This document shows, one piece after another, positions 8,570 to 17,243 of a DNA stretch of 64,000 nt. Position numbers and translations under genes: made by a program. The notes beneath the pieces are model-generated. The model ran no database searches and was not told where the DNA came from. It saw only the letters and a list, made by a program, of their open reading frames with translations. Numbering within the stretch: the first letter of the stretch is position 1; each line of letters starts with the position of its first letter. This DNA comes from Streptomyces sp. 2131.1 (GTDB taxonomy: Bacteria; Actinomycetota; Actinomycetes; Streptomycetales; Streptomycetaceae), in contig NZ_FNSY01000001.1 in the NCBI RefSeq assembly GCF_900105515.1, positions 682,001 to 746,000 on the forward strand, given 5' to 3'.

Positions 8570-8594
8570 CGTTCCATCCGGATGGCATGGAACG
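8570..8594. promoter_or_regulatory. nested palindrome upstream of the riboswitch
   Basis: CGTTCCAT (8570-8577) and ATGGAACG (8587-8594) are perfect inverted arms, and the perfect 12-base palindrome CCATCCGGATGG (8574-8585) lies between and overlaps them. It is about 30 bases before the riboswitch 5' end, where the promoter should be, so it is a good candidate operator for the M23 gene. Confidence 0.45.
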
Positions 8595-8757
8595 TAAGCG
8601 AGCCGGGACGGCGGAAACAAGCCGCGCGTTCCGCTCCGGATTCCGCATCGGAATTGCGGCTCGGAATTCCGGTCACACTCCGTGGATTACGGATCTTGGC
8701 TTTCCGCGCGGCGCACGGTCTACCCCGCCGTAGCGTCACCACACAACGTCACGGATA

Positions 8758-8783
8758 TGATCCCGCTCACGAGCGGGCGATCA
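8758..8783 (-). terminator. terminator of the alpha-galactosidase gene
   Basis: The hairpin TGAT-CCCGCT-CACG-AGCGGG-C-GATCA has ten to eleven paired positions with one bulge and lies 60 bases past the alpha-galactosidase stop. The rest of 8595-8757 and 8784-8842 shows no gene; it holds GGAATT repeats near 8648-8671 and, presumably, the M23 promoter. Confidence 0.5.
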
Positions 8784-8842
8784 TCTCCCTTGCAACCAGG
8801 GCATGTTCGGCATAACGCCACAATACGGACATGTCATGGTCA

Positions 8843-10933
8843 TCATCCGCGCCGCAGCCGCACCACCCGCGCGTCCAGGTCGCCGCGCAGCCCGCTGGGC
8901 AGGCCGTGGTGCAGCAGCACCGAACCGTGGTGCACCGCCCCGGTGTCCAGGCAGGTGTACGTCGCCTCCGGGTCGAGTCCGCGCAGCCGCAGGGCCGGCG
9001 GCTCCTCCCCGTACCGCTGGGCGTGGAGCCACATCAGGACGACGGTGTCGGCGCCCCGCACGTACTGCACGGCGCTCAGCCCGGACCCGGGTGCGCGCAG
9101 CCGGTACAGCTCGCCCAGCTGCACGACGGGCCGGATCTCCTTGTACAGCTCCACCCACCCGCGCGCCTCGTCCAGTTCGGCCCCGCTCCACTCGGTGAGG
9201 TCCCCGCCGATCCCGAGCACCCCGGCCATGGCGCTGACGAACCGGAAGCGCAGGGCGGAGCGGCGGCCGTTGAGCTGGACGTTCGGGCTGTCGGTGACCC
9301 AGGCGGCCATCACGCGCGCCGGGTGGAGCTGGCCGAAACCGTGCTGGATGGCGAGGCGGTCCAGCGGGTCGGTGTTGTCGGACGTCCAGACCTGGTCGGT
9401 ACGGGAGAGGATGCCGAGGTCGACGCGCCCGCCACCGCCCGAGCAGGACTCGAACGCGACACCGGGGTGGGCGGCGCGCAGCCGGTCGATCAGCGCGTAG
9501 AGGCCGTCCACATGCTCGGTCCACAGTCGCTGCGGGTAGTCGGCGCCTGGCCAGCCCGCGTCCGAGAAGCAGCGGTTGAAGTCCCATTTCACATAGTCGA
9601 CGGGCGCCGAGGACAGCAGTGTGTCCAGGCTCTCCCACAGATGGGCCCGCACATCGGGCCGGGCCAGATTGAGGACGAGCTGATTGCGGAATTCCGTGCG
9701 TTCCCGGCCGGGGAAGTGCTGCACCCAGTCGGGGTGGGCGCGGTAGAGATCGCTGTCGGGATTGACCATCTCGGGTTCGACCCAGATCCCGAACCGCATG
9801 CCGAGCCCGTGCACATGGCGGGCGAGCGGGCCGAGCCCGTCGGGGAAGCGGTCCGGGTTCGGCGTCCAGTCGCCGAGCCCGGCCCGGTCGCTCACCCGCC
9901 GCCCGAACCAGGCGTCGTCCACGACGAACAGCTCGACGCCCATCGCGGCGGCGCGCTCGGCCAGCGCCCGCTGCTGGTCCTCCGCGATGTCGAAGCCGGT
10001 GGCCTCCCAGGAGTTGTAGAGCACCGGGCGCGGCTCGAAGGCGTCGGGGATCACATGGGCGAGCTGCCACGCGTGCCAGGCGCGGCTGGCCCCGCCGAAG
10101 CCGCCCGCGCTCCACAGCCCGGCGAAGACGGGGCTCGTGTAGGACTCCCCCGGCGACAATCGCAGCAGCCCGGACTCGTCGTAGCCGGCGCCGCCGGTGA
10201 TCTGCACGAGCCCGTCGGGCAGCCGCTGTACGGCGATGCGCCAGGAGCCGGACCAGCCGAGCGCGCAGCCGTAGACCTCGCCGCTCTCCTCGGTCGCCGC
10301 GCCGTCCGCGTCAAGGGCGACCCAGGGCAGGCCCTGGTGGCCGGTGTGACCGCGCCGGCTGGAGAGCAGGTGTTCCCCGTACGCGAGCTCCGTGCACTCC
10401 AGCTGGGTCTCAGCAGCCCAGCGGCCGTGCAGCCGGCTGAGCCGCCAGCGGTCGCGCGCGGGCAGCGCCCAGGCCGCGGCGTCGGCGCGGAGCACCTCGA
10501 CGGGCGGGCCGTCGGGCCCGGTGCGGGTGAGGGTGGTCCAGCGCTCGATCACGTCGGAGTCGTCGCGCATCCGGTAGTGCAGGGTGATCGAGAGCCGGTG
10601 GACCGGGTCGGCGAAGGAGAGCCGCAGCTCGTCGCCGTCCACCGTGTCGCCCGTGAACGTCCAGGCGGTTCCGCGCACCTCGTCGGTGCGCACCGAGAGG
10701 GCGGGGCGGACGAACCGGCGGCCGCCTTCGACCGGGTACTCCTCGCGCCCGTCGAGCGGGGACTCGAAGCCCCGGCCGGGTGGTGCGGGAGCAGCGGCCA
10801 GCGCCTCTGCGGCGGCCATCGTGAGGCGCGGGCCCCAGTGCAGGTGCAGGAGCTCGTGCCGTTCGGTGAGCCGCAGCGCGTAGCTCCCGCTCGCCCCCGT
10901 CAGCAGCCAGATCCGGTCGCCGGTCTCGATCAT
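8843..10933 (-). CDS. GH36 alpha-galactosidase
   Basis: A 696-residue cytosolic glycosidase that should hydrolyse terminal alpha-1,6-galactosides such as melibiose or raffinose. The N-terminal 300 residues form the beta-supersandwich domain, then the TIM barrel. The nucleophile aspartate is in YVKWDFNR at about residue 449 and the acid/base aspartate in WTSDNTDPLDR at about 518; ESCSGGGGRVDLG and FGIWVEPEMVNPDSDL are GH36 signatures. The start is ATG 10933 with a GGGGGCG stretch upstream. No sugar transporter or regulator is adjacent; a divergent phosphatase gene shares the upstream region. Confidence 0.94.
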   Translation of the reverse strand: MIETGDRIWLLTGASGSYALRLTERHELLHLHWGPRLTMAAAEALAAAPAPPGRGFESPLDGREEYPVEGGRRFVRPALSVRTDEVRGTAWTFTGDTVDGDELRLSFADPVHRLSITLHYRMRDDSDVIERWTTLTRTGPDGPPVEVLRADAAAWALPARDRWRLSRLHGRWAAETQLECTELAYGEHLLSSRRGHTGHQGLPWVALDADGAATEESGEVYGCALGWSGSWRIAVQRLPDGLVQITGGAGYDESGLLRLSPGESYTSPVFAGLWSAGGFGGASRAWHAWQLAHVIPDAFEPRPVLYNSWEATGFDIAEDQQRALAERAAAMGVELFVVDDAWFGRRVSDRAGLGDWTPNPDRFPDGLGPLARHVHGLGMRFGIWVEPEMVNPDSDLYRAHPDWVQHFPGRERTEFRNQLVLNLARPDVRAHLWESLDTLLSSAPVDYVKWDFNRCFSDAGWPGADYPQRLWTEHVDGLYALIDRLRAAHPGVAFESCSGGGGRVDLGILSRTDQVWTSDNTDPLDRLAIQHGFGQLHPARVMAAWVTDSPNVQLNGRRSALRFRFVSAMAGVLGIGGDLTEWSGAELDEARGWVELYKEIRPVVQLGELYRLRAPGSGLSAVQYVRGADTVVLMWLHAQRYGEEPPALRLRGLDPEATYTCLDTGAVHHGSVLLHHGLPSGLRGDLDARVVRLRRG

Positions 10934-10989
10934 CGCGCGCCCCCGTCCGCGTACCTCACAGATTCACACAGGTCCGCACATCATCGACC

Positions 10990-11020
10990 GCATACGCACC
11001 GAGGGCAACGGTGCGTACGC
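10990..11020. promoter_or_regulatory. inverted repeat between alpha-galactosidase and phosphatase genes
   Basis: GCATACGCACCG (10990-11001) and CGGTGCGTACGC (11009-11020) are twelve-base arms with one mismatch and a seven-base spacer, in the 197-base divergent intergenic region. It could bind a dimeric regulator of either gene or form an RNA hairpin. Confidence 0.4.
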
Positions 11021-11130
11021 GGAGGACGGGAGACCGAAGGGGACATAGCTGCCCCACGAACCGATGTCGTATCGTCGCGGGCGTGGGCCCGACGGCGACA
11101 CGCGCCGGGGCAGAGCCTCCAGGAGTGACC

Positions 11131-11943
11131 GTGACGCAGCAGCTGCCGCAGACCCCGCCGACGGAGCCCGTACTCACCGGTGTCCGCAACTTCCGGGACG
11201 TGGGCGGCCTGCCCACCACGGACGGCCGCCGGGTGCGGCACGGCAGGCTCTACCGCAGCGGCCACCTGGCGCACGCCACCGCCGAGGACGCGGCGTTCCT
11301 CGGCGGGCTCGGCCTGCACACCGTCTTCGACTTCCGCAACGCGGCGGACCACAAGCTGGACGGCCTCGATGTGGAGCTGCCCGGCGTCCGGAACGTGAGC
11401 ATCCCGCTCAGTGACCCGGCGGACGGGGCGGAGTTCTGGCGGATGGTGCGCGACGGCAACATGGCGGAGCTGCGTTCGATCCTGGCCGGCGGCAAGGGCA
11501 CCAGCCGCATGGTCGCCTCGTACCGCGCGATCATCCTGGAGCGCACCGCCGAGCACAGCCGCGTCCTGCACGCCCTGGCCGAGGACAGCCTGCCGGCCCT
11601 GATGCACTGCGCGGCGGGCAAGGACCGGGCGGGGCTCTCCATCGCGGTGACGCTGCTGGCGGTGGGCGTCGGGCGGGAGACCATCGAGGCCGACTACCTC
11701 AAGTCGAACGACGCACACCGCCGCTACCGCATCCGGCGCAGCGACACCTCGCCCGCCGGAATGTCCCCGGAGGTGCTGGAGCTGCTGAACCCGCTCTTCG
11801 GCGCCCAGCCCGACTACCTCGCCGCTGCCTTCGCCGCCATCGACGAGACCTGGGGCGGCACCGACCGCTACCTCGCCGACGGGCTGAAGCTGGCGCCCGC
11901 CACCCGGGAGCGGCTGCGCGAACGGCTCCTCGACGGGAGCTGA
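11131..11943 (+). CDS. tyrosine/lipid phosphatase (DUF/Y_phosphatase3 type)
   Basis: A 270-residue protein phosphatase of the Tyr_phosphatase3 family. The family opening TGVRNFRDVGG and YRSGHL is at residues 16-45, and the P-loop HCAAGKDRAG contains the nucleophile Cys160 and the arginine. Lysine inside the loop (AGKDR) is typical of the atypical phosphatases that also accept phosphoinositides, such as MptpB. There is no signal peptide. The start GTG 11131 follows AGGAG by five bases; a GTG at 11125 is less well placed. Its targets are unknown. Confidence 0.88.
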   Translation: MTQQLPQTPPTEPVLTGVRNFRDVGGLPTTDGRRVRHGRLYRSGHLAHATAEDAAFLGGLGLHTVFDFRNAADHKLDGLDVELPGVRNVSIPLSDPADGAEFWRMVRDGNMAELRSILAGGKGTSRMVASYRAIILERTAEHSRVLHALAEDSLPALMHCAAGKDRAGLSIAVTLLAVGVGRETIEADYLKSNDAHRRYRIRRSDTSPAGMSPEVLELLNPLFGAQPDYLAAAFAAIDETWGGTDRYLADGLKLAPATRERLRERLLDGS

Positions 11944-11955
11944 GGCGGGCGCGGC

Positions 11956-12132
11956 CTACTGGTTGTGCATGCCGACCGCGAAGAGCAGGTAGAGGAACGC
12001 GGCGATGACGTGCCCGGCCACGAGGTAGGCGAAGAGCCGGATCACGAGTCCGCGCGGCATCTTCTTCTCATGGGTGTCGGCCCCGGGGCGCGGGGCCGGG
12101 GTGAGCGGGTCGTAGTTCTCGGAATCGGACAT
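11956..12132 (-). CDS. small membrane protein, DUF6126 family
   Basis: A 58-residue protein beginning MSDSENYDPLTP, with a Pro-rich cytosolic head, a charged EKKMPRG junction and one membrane segment (about residues 32-54, LFAYLVAGHVIAAFLYLLFAV) ending GMHNQ. It follows the XRE/cupin regulator by 10 bases on the same strand, the usual partner of this family in streptomycetes, so the two form an operon. Function is unknown; the pairing suggests a membrane sensor, export aid or accessory of the regulator. Confidence 0.8.
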   Translation of the reverse strand: MSDSENYDPLTPAPRPGADTHEKKMPRGLVIRLFAYLVAGHVIAAFLYLLFAVGMHNQ

Positions 12133-12142
12133 GGCTGGCCTC

Positions 12143-12751
12143 TCAGCGACGGTGGACCGGGCCGCCGAGGCACAGCTCGGCGGTGGGGCTCTGCAACAGG
12201 GTGTGTACGAAGAGCAGCTCGGAGCCCTCGGGTTCGGGGGCCGCGATCCGGTGCGGGGTGAGCGAGTCGAAGTGCGCGCTGTCCCCCGGGGCGAGGTCGT
12301 GCACCGTCTCGCCGAGCGTCACCCGGAGGCGGCCCGCGAGGACGTAGAGCCATTCCTCGCCGGGGTGGACACGGACCAGGTCGCCCTGGGCGCCGTACGG
12401 GACCCGGACGCGCAGCGCCTGCATGGCACGGCCGGAACCACCGGCCTGCTGGTACAGCCAGCCGTCGGCCGCCGCGCCCTCGAACGGTCGGCCGCGGACG
12501 ATCGCGTCACGTTCCGGGGGCATCTCGCCCAGCAGCTCGGAGACCGTCGTACCGTAGATCCTGGCCAGCTGAAGCAGCATGGGCAGCGAGGGCTGGCGCC
12601 GACCCGTTTCGAGCCGGGAGAGGTGGGCGGGCGAGAGCCCGGCCCGCTGGGCCGCGGTCTCCAGGGTGAGACCACGGCCCCGGCGCAGATCGCGCAGGCG
12701 GGGCGCGACACCGGGCAGCTCATCGGCTGCCGGGTAGTCCGGAGGATTCAT
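12143..12751 (-). CDS. XRE-family regulator with cupin sensor domain
   Basis: A 202-residue DNA-binding regulator. An XRE helix-turn-helix at about residues 15-70 (LETAAQRAGLSPAHLSRLE) is followed by a cupin at about 110-185 (VHPGEEWLYVLAG, LAPGDSAHFDSLTPH) likely to bind a small ligand. It begins at ATG 12751 with GGAGG overlapping nearby, and is followed by the DUF6126 membrane protein. Two matching GC-rich sites lie between it and hpnO, so it is probably self-regulating. Whether it also controls hopanoid genes is unknown; it is the homologue position of a regulator found at this end of hopanoid clusters. Confidence 0.88.
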   Translation of the reverse strand: MNPPDYPAADELPGVAPRLRDLRRGRGLTLETAAQRAGLSPAHLSRLETGRRQPSLPMLLQLARIYGTTVSELLGEMPPERDAIVRGRPFEGAAADGWLYQQAGGSGRAMQALRVRVPYGAQGDLVRVHPGEEWLYVLAGRLRVTLGETVHDLAPGDSAHFDSLTPHRIAAPEPEGSELLFVHTLLQSPTAELCLGGPVHRR

Positions 12752-12774
12752 GCCTCCATTGGGCCAAATTCTTT

Positions 12775-12804
12775 CCCCTGGGGCAAATTTATTGCCTCAG
12801 GGGC
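12775..12804. promoter_or_regulatory. probable operator of the XRE/cupin regulator
   Basis: CCCCTGGGGC (12775-12784) and CCTCAGGGGC (12795-12804), each followed by AA(A), repeat the same near-palindromic element at a 20-base period, two helical turns. They lie 24-53 bases upstream of the regulator start in an AT-rich pocket. Spacing on one DNA face suits cooperative binding by a dimeric XRE protein. Confidence 0.6.
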
Positions 12805-12813
12805 AAAAAACCC

Positions 12814-14211
12814 TCAGCGGTTGGCGACGGCCTGCTTCACCAGGGTCCGTCCGAAGTCCCACATCAGTCCCCCGCCGCTGTGCGCGTCGTCCATGACGGC
12901 GGTGAACGCCTCGACGAAGCGGTCCACGTCCGCGTCGTCGATGACGAGCGGCGGGATCAGCTTGATCACTTCGAGGTGGTCGCCGGAGACCTGCGTGAGG
13001 ATGCGGTGTTTCTGGAGCAGCGGCACGACCACCATCTGCGCGAAGAGACCCTTGCGGGCCGCCTGCAGCATGGTCCAGCGGCTGCGCAGCTTGAGCGAGG
13101 TGGGGCGGCCGAACTCGATGCCGATCATCAGCCCGCGCCCCCGCACCTCGTGCAGCAGCTCATAGCGCCCGACGAGCGCGGAGAGCCGCTCGCGGAGCAG
13201 GTCGCCGGTGCGGCGCGCGTGCGCCACGGTCTCCTCGTCCTCCATCACCGAGAGCACCGCGAGCCCGGCCGCCATCGCCTGGGCGTTGGAGCCGAAGCTC
13301 GCGGAGTGGACGAGGACCCGGTCCATCGAGGAGTAGACGCGCTTGAAGATCCAGTCCTTGCCCAGCGTCGCCCCGACCGGCACATAGCCGCCGGACAGCG
13401 CCTTGGCCACACAGACGAGGTCCGGTTCGACGCCTTCCTCGTGCTGGTACGCGTAGAAGTCGCCGGTCCTGCCGAGCCCTGTCTGCACCTCGTCGGCGAT
13501 GAGGAGGGCCTTGTGCTTGCGCAGCAGCTCCTGGGCCTCGCGCAGGTATCCGGGCGGAGCCGCGAGCACGCCCTTGCCCTGGATCGGCTCGACCACCAGG
13601 GCGGCCACGTCGCCCCGCTTCAGCTCCCTGCTCAGCGCGGCGAGGTCGCCGAGCGGGACGGCGGTGTCGGGCAGCAGTGGGGCGAAGCCGTCACGGAACC
13701 CGCCCTCGCCGTTGACCGAGAGGGAGCCGGTGGTGAGCCCGTGGAAGGCGTGGTCGCAGTACAGGACCCGCGGCCTGCCGGTCGCGTACCGGGCGAACTT
13801 GAGTGCCGTCTCGACGGCCTCGGTACCGCTGTTGCCGAAGAACACCCGGTCCAGGTGCGGGCTGTGGCTCAGCAGCTTCTCCGCGAGCAGCCCGGGCAGC
13901 GGCTGGCAGTCGAAGCGGGTGAGGTCGGCGAGCGAGGCGTCGAGGACGTCGTGCAGCGCCTTGCGTACGACGGGGTGGTGGCGGCCGAGCCCCATCACGC
14001 CGAAGCCGGCGAGCATGTCCAGGTAGTCGTTGCCGTCCGCGTCCCAGAAGTGGGCGCCCTCGGCCCGTTCGTAGACCTTGTCGAAGCCGATGGTGTGCAG
14101 CATGCGCGGGAGCTGATGGTTGAGGTGCTTGGCGTGCAGCTCGTAGCGCTCGGCGCCGCGTTCGGCGAGCAGCCGCGCCAGATCGAAGCCCTTGCGCTCG
14201 TCGTCCTTCAT
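12814..14211 (-). CDS. hpnO: hopanoid aminotransferase (ribosylhopane to aminobacteriohopanetriol)
   Basis: A 465-residue class III PLP aminotransferase. [17 protein letters not shown] binds the cofactor phosphate, [14 protein letters not shown] contains the pyridine-ring aspartate (about 240), and [12 protein letters not shown] holds the Schiff-base lysine (about 270). In the hopanoid pathway this enzyme aminates ribosylhopane to give 35-aminobacteriohopanetriol, the main streptomycete hopanoid. The ATG at 14211 overlaps the dxs stop by four bases, with GGAGAGCGGGG upstream. It is the last gene of the operon. Confidence 0.88.
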   Translation of the reverse strand: MKDDERKGFDLARLLAERGAERYELHAKHLNHQLPRMLHTIGFDKVYERAEGAHFWDADGNDYLDMLAGFGVMGLGRHHPVVRKALHDVLDASLADLTRFDCQPLPGLLAEKLLSHSPHLDRVFFGNSGTEAVETALKFARYATGRPRVLYCDHAFHGLTTGSLSVNGEGGFRDGFAPLLPDTAVPLGDLAALSRELKRGDVAALVVEPIQGKGVLAAPPGYLREAQELLRKHKALLIADEVQTGLGRTGDFYAYQHEEGVEPDLVCVAKALSGGYVPVGATLGKDWIFKRVYSSMDRVLVHSASFGSNAQAMAAGLAVLSVMEDEETVAHARRTGDLLRERLSALVGRYELLHEVRGRGLMIGIEFGRPTSLKLRSRWTMLQAARKGLFAQMVVVPLLQKHRILTQVSGDHLEVIKLIPPLVIDDADVDRFVEAFTAVMDDAHSGGGLMWDFGRTLVKQAVANR

Positions 14212-16136
14212 GCCCCGCTCTCCTTGTGCCCGTTGCCCGGGGCGTCCTGCCCCGTGCCGCCGGCCGCCTTCCGGGCGGCCGTGACGGCGCTGATCCGGCC
14301 CGCGATCTCGACCGGTGTGAGTCCGATGTCCGCCAGCACCTCGGACCGCTTGCCGTGCGCGAGGAACTGCTCGGGGATGCCGAAGGTGCGCAGCGGTACA
14401 TCGACACCGGCGTCCCGCAGCGCCTGCCCGACCGCCGAACCGACGCCTCCGGCGCGGCTGTTGTCCTCGACGACCGCGACGAGCCGGTGCTCCGCCGCGA
14501 GGGGTGCCAGCTCCGCGTCGACAGGTTTGACCCAGCGCGGGTCCACCACGGTGCATCGGATACCGGCGCCCGTGAGCAGTTCGGCGGTCCGCAGGCAGAC
14601 CGGCGCCATCACACCGACGGCGACGAGCAGCACCTCGGCGTCCTCGTCGCGCAGCAGCACGTCCATGGAGCCGATCCTGCCGACGGCGGGGACCGCCTCG
14701 CCCACCGACTCCTTCGGGAAGCGCACCAGGGTCGGCGCGTCGTCCACGGCGACGGCCTCGCGCAGCTCCTCCCGCAGCCGGTCCGCGTCGCGCGGTGCGG
14801 CGATCCGCAGCCCGGGTACGACCTGGAGCACGGACATGTCCCACATGCCGTTGTGCGAGGCACCGTCGGACCCGGTGACGCCTGCCCGGTCCAGGACGAA
14901 GGTGACCCCGCACCTGTGCAGGGCGACATCCATCAGGAACTGGTCGAACGCCCGGTTGAGGAACGCGGCGTAGACGGCGACGACCGGGTGGAGGCCGCCC
15001 GTGGCGAGCCCCGCCGCACTCACCGCCGCGTGCTGCTCGGCGATGCCGACGTCCCAGACGCGGTCGGGGAACGCCTCGGCGAACTTCGTCAGCCCGACGG
15101 GGTCCAGCATCGCCGCGGTGAGCGCGACGACGTCCGGCCGTTCCGCCCCGATGGCCGTGATCTCGTCCGCGAACACCGAGGTCCAGGACGGGCCGGCGGC
15201 GGGGACGAGCGGGGCGCAGGTCAGCGGGTCCATCGCGCCGACGGTGTGGAAGCGGTCGGCCTCGTCGAGCAGGGCGGGGGCGTAACCCCGGCCCTTCTCG
15301 GTGATGCAGTGCACGAGGACCGGGCCGCGGAACTGCTTGGCCCGGTGCAGCGCGGCCTCGACGGCGGCCGTGTCGTGCCCGTCGACCGGGCCGATGTACT
15401 TCAGGCCGAGGTCCTCGAACATGCCCTGCGGTGCGACGAAGTCCTTGAACCCCTTCTTCGCGCCGTGCAGCGCCCCGTGCAGCGGCTGTCCGATGACGGG
15501 GGTGCGTTCCAGCAGGCCCTTGCCCCAGGCCAGGAAGCGTTCGTAGCCGTCGGTGGTGCGCAGGGTGGCGAGGTGGCGGGCGAGGCCGCCGATCGTCGGT
15601 GCGTAGGAGCGCTCGTTGTCGTTGACGACGACGATCAGCGGGCGGTCCTTGGCGGCGGCGATGTTGTTGAGCGCCTCCCAGGCCATTCCGCCGGTCAGCG
15701 CGCCGTCGCCGATGACCGCGACGACGTGGTCGTCCCTGCCCCGTACCTCGTTGGCCTTGGCGAGGCCGTCGGCCCAGCCCAGGACGGTGGAGGCGTGCGA
15801 GTTCTCGATGACGTCGTGCTCGGACTCCTCGCGGGACGGGTAGCCGGAGAGCCCGCCCTTGCCGCGCAGCTTGGAGAAGTCCTGCCGCCCGGTGAGGAGT
15901 TTGTGGACGTAGGTCTGGTGCCCGGTGTCCCACAGGATGCGGTCCACGGGTGAGTCGAAGACCCGGTGCAGGGCGATGGTCAGCTCCACCACCCCGAGGT
16001 TGGGGCCCAGATGGCCCCCGGTCCTGGCCACGGCCTCCACCAGGAACGTGCGGATGTCGTCGGCGAGTTCGCCGAGTTGTGACGCGTTCAGTGCCTTCAG
16101 ATCGCGCGGCCCCCGGATGCTCTGCAGCAGCGTCAT
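14208..16136 (-). CDS. dxs: 1-deoxy-D-xylulose-5-phosphate synthase
   Basis: A 642-residue thiamine-diphosphate enzyme joining pyruvate and glyceraldehyde 3-phosphate, the entry step of the MEP isoprenoid pathway. [16 protein letters not shown] and [11 protein letters not shown] near the N-terminus and [16 protein letters not shown] at about 143-158 are DXS hallmarks; the C-terminal half has the transketolase-like domains. Its place in the hopanoid operon indicates a dedicated copy boosting precursor flux. A strong hairpin separates it from hpnH, so it may also have its own control. Streptomycetes usually have a second dxs elsewhere. Confidence 0.96.
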   Translation of the reverse strand: MTLLQSIRGPRDLKALNASQLGELADDIRTFLVEAVARTGGHLGPNLGVVELTIALHRVFDSPVDRILWDTGHQTYVHKLLTGRQDFSKLRGKGGLSGYPSREESEHDVIENSHASTVLGWADGLAKANEVRGRDDHVVAVIGDGALTGGMAWEALNNIAAAKDRPLIVVVNDNERSYAPTIGGLARHLATLRTTDGYERFLAWGKGLLERTPVIGQPLHGALHGAKKGFKDFVAPQGMFEDLGLKYIGPVDGHDTAAVEAALHRAKQFRGPVLVHCITEKGRGYAPALLDEADRFHTVGAMDPLTCAPLVPAAGPSWTSVFADEITAIGAERPDVVALTAAMLDPVGLTKFAEAFPDRVWDVGIAEQHAAVSAAGLATGGLHPVVAVYAAFLNRAFDQFLMDVALHRCGVTFVLDRAGVTGSDGASHNGMWDMSVLQVVPGLRIAAPRDADRLREELREAVAVDDAPTLVRFPKESVGEAVPAVGRIGSMDVLLRDEDAEVLLVAVGVMAPVCLRTAELLTGAGIRCTVVDPRWVKPVDAELAPLAAEHRLVAVVEDNSRAGGVGSAVGQALRDAGVDVPLRTFGIPEQFLAHGKRSEVLADIGLTPVEIAGRISAVTAARKAAGGTGQDAPGNGHKESGA

Positions 16137-16179
16137 GCCCGGGCCCCCTCTCTGTGGTCCTGTTCCTGCTCAAGGTGAT

Positions 16180-16206
16180 GGCCGGGCTCCGTGCGGGAGC
16201 CCGGCC
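16180..16206 (-). terminator. strong hairpin between hpnH and dxs
   Basis: GGCCGGGCTCC (16180-16190) and GGAGCCCGGCC (16196-16206) form a perfect 11-base-pair stem with a five-base loop, 13 bases after the hpnH stop and 44 before dxs. There is no U-tract. It may end part of the transcripts, protect the upstream mRNA, or mark a rearrangement point. Confidence 0.5.
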
Positions 16207-16218
16207 GGGTGTCGCGGC

Positions 16219-17238
16219 TCAGCCGTTGCCGCTGACGGTCTCGCGCATGGCGCGCAGCGACTCCTTCAGGGAGCCCATGGTGGCGAGGACGGCGGTGGGC
16301 TCGTAGCCGCAGTGCGCCATGCAGTTGGCGCAGCGCGGGTCCTTGCCCCGGCCGTACTTGTCCCAGTCGGTCTCCTCGATGAGCTGCCGGTACGTCGGCA
16401 CGTAGCCGTCGCTCATCAGGTAGCAGGGCCGCTGCCAGCCGAACAGCGAGTAGTTCGGGATGGCCCACGCCGTGCACGGGAAGTCGGCCTTGCCCTCGAG
16501 GAAGTCCAGGAAGAGCGGCGAGTGGTTCAGCCGCCACCGGCTCCGGTTGCCGCCGGCGAAGGACTTCTTGAACAGCTCGCGGGTCTGCTCGACGCCCAGG
16601 AAGTGCTCCTGGTCGGGCGCCTTCTCGTACGCGTAGGCGGGCGAGATCATCATCTCGTCGACCTTCAGGTCGTCGTTGAGGTAGTTGAGGACCTCAATGA
16701 TGGTCTGCGGGGTGTCGGTGTTGAAGAAGGTGGAGTTGGTGGTGACCCGGAAGCCGCGGCGCTTGGCCTCCTTGATCGCCGCCACCGCCTCGTCGAACAC
16801 CCCTTCCTTGGCGACCGATTCGTCGTGCCGCTCGCGCAGTCCGTCGATGTGCACGGCGAACGCGAAGTAGGGCGACGGCGTGAACTTCTCGATCTTCTTG
16901 CGCAGCAGCATGGCGTTGGTGCAGAGGAAGACGTACTTCTTCTTCGCCACGAGCTGGCGCACGATCTCGTCGATCTGAGGGTGCATCAGCGGTTCGCCGC
17001 CGGCGATGGAGACCATCGGGGCACCCGATTCGAGCACCGCGCCGACGGCCTGGGCCACGGGCATGCGCTGCTTGAGAACGCCGGCCGGGTGCTGGATCTT
17101 CCCGCAGCCCTCGCAGGCGAGATTGCACGCGTACAACGGCTCCAGCTCGACGATCAGGGGGAATTTGTCCCGCTTGCGGAGCTTCTGTTCAATGAGATAC
17201 GTCGCAACCTTGATGGACTGACGAAGCGGCATGGCCAT
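16219..17238 (-). CDS. hpnH: adenosylhopane synthase, radical SAM
   Basis: A 339-residue radical SAM enzyme that attaches the 5'-deoxyadenosyl group to diploptene, giving adenosylhopane, the first C35 hopanoid. The cluster motif is CNLACEGC at residues 38-45, followed by SIAGGEPLMHP, and the C-terminal part has the HpnH cysteines in RCANCMAHCGYEP. The start MAMPLRQSI at 17238 is chosen because AGGAGGTGA lies directly upstream. It follows hpnG by five bases. In many streptomycete clusters ispG lies between hpnH and dxs; here only 82 bases separate them. Confidence 0.94.
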   Translation of the reverse strand: MAMPLRQSIKVATYLIEQKLRKRDKFPLIVELEPLYACNLACEGCGKIQHPAGVLKQRMPVAQAVGAVLESGAPMVSIAGGEPLMHPQIDEIVRQLVAKKKYVFLCTNAMLLRKKIEKFTPSPYFAFAVHIDGLRERHDESVAKEGVFDEAVAAIKEAKRRGFRVTTNSTFFNTDTPQTIIEVLNYLNDDLKVDEMMISPAYAYEKAPDQEHFLGVEQTRELFKKSFAGGNRSRWRLNHSPLFLDFLEGKADFPCTAWAIPNYSLFGWQRPCYLMSDGYVPTYRQLIEETDWDKYGRGKDPRCANCMAHCGYEPTAVLATMGSLKESLRAMRETVSGNG

Positions 17239-17243
17239 CTGGC

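Noticed and set aside
8831..11128. 765-codon plus-strand open frame antisense to the alpha-galactosidase
   Set aside because: The minus-strand protein has complete GH36 catalytic motifs; the plus frame has none.
12804..12830. T-run after hpnO as an intrinsic terminator
   Set aside because: The six-T run is not preceded by a stable stem on the hpnO transcript; the symmetry belongs to the regulator's operator.
14212..16173. N-terminal extension of the hpnO frame through dxs
   Set aside because: The same frame stays open across dxs, but that part is Arg/Pro-rich noise; the aminotransferase starts at 14211 with an RBS.
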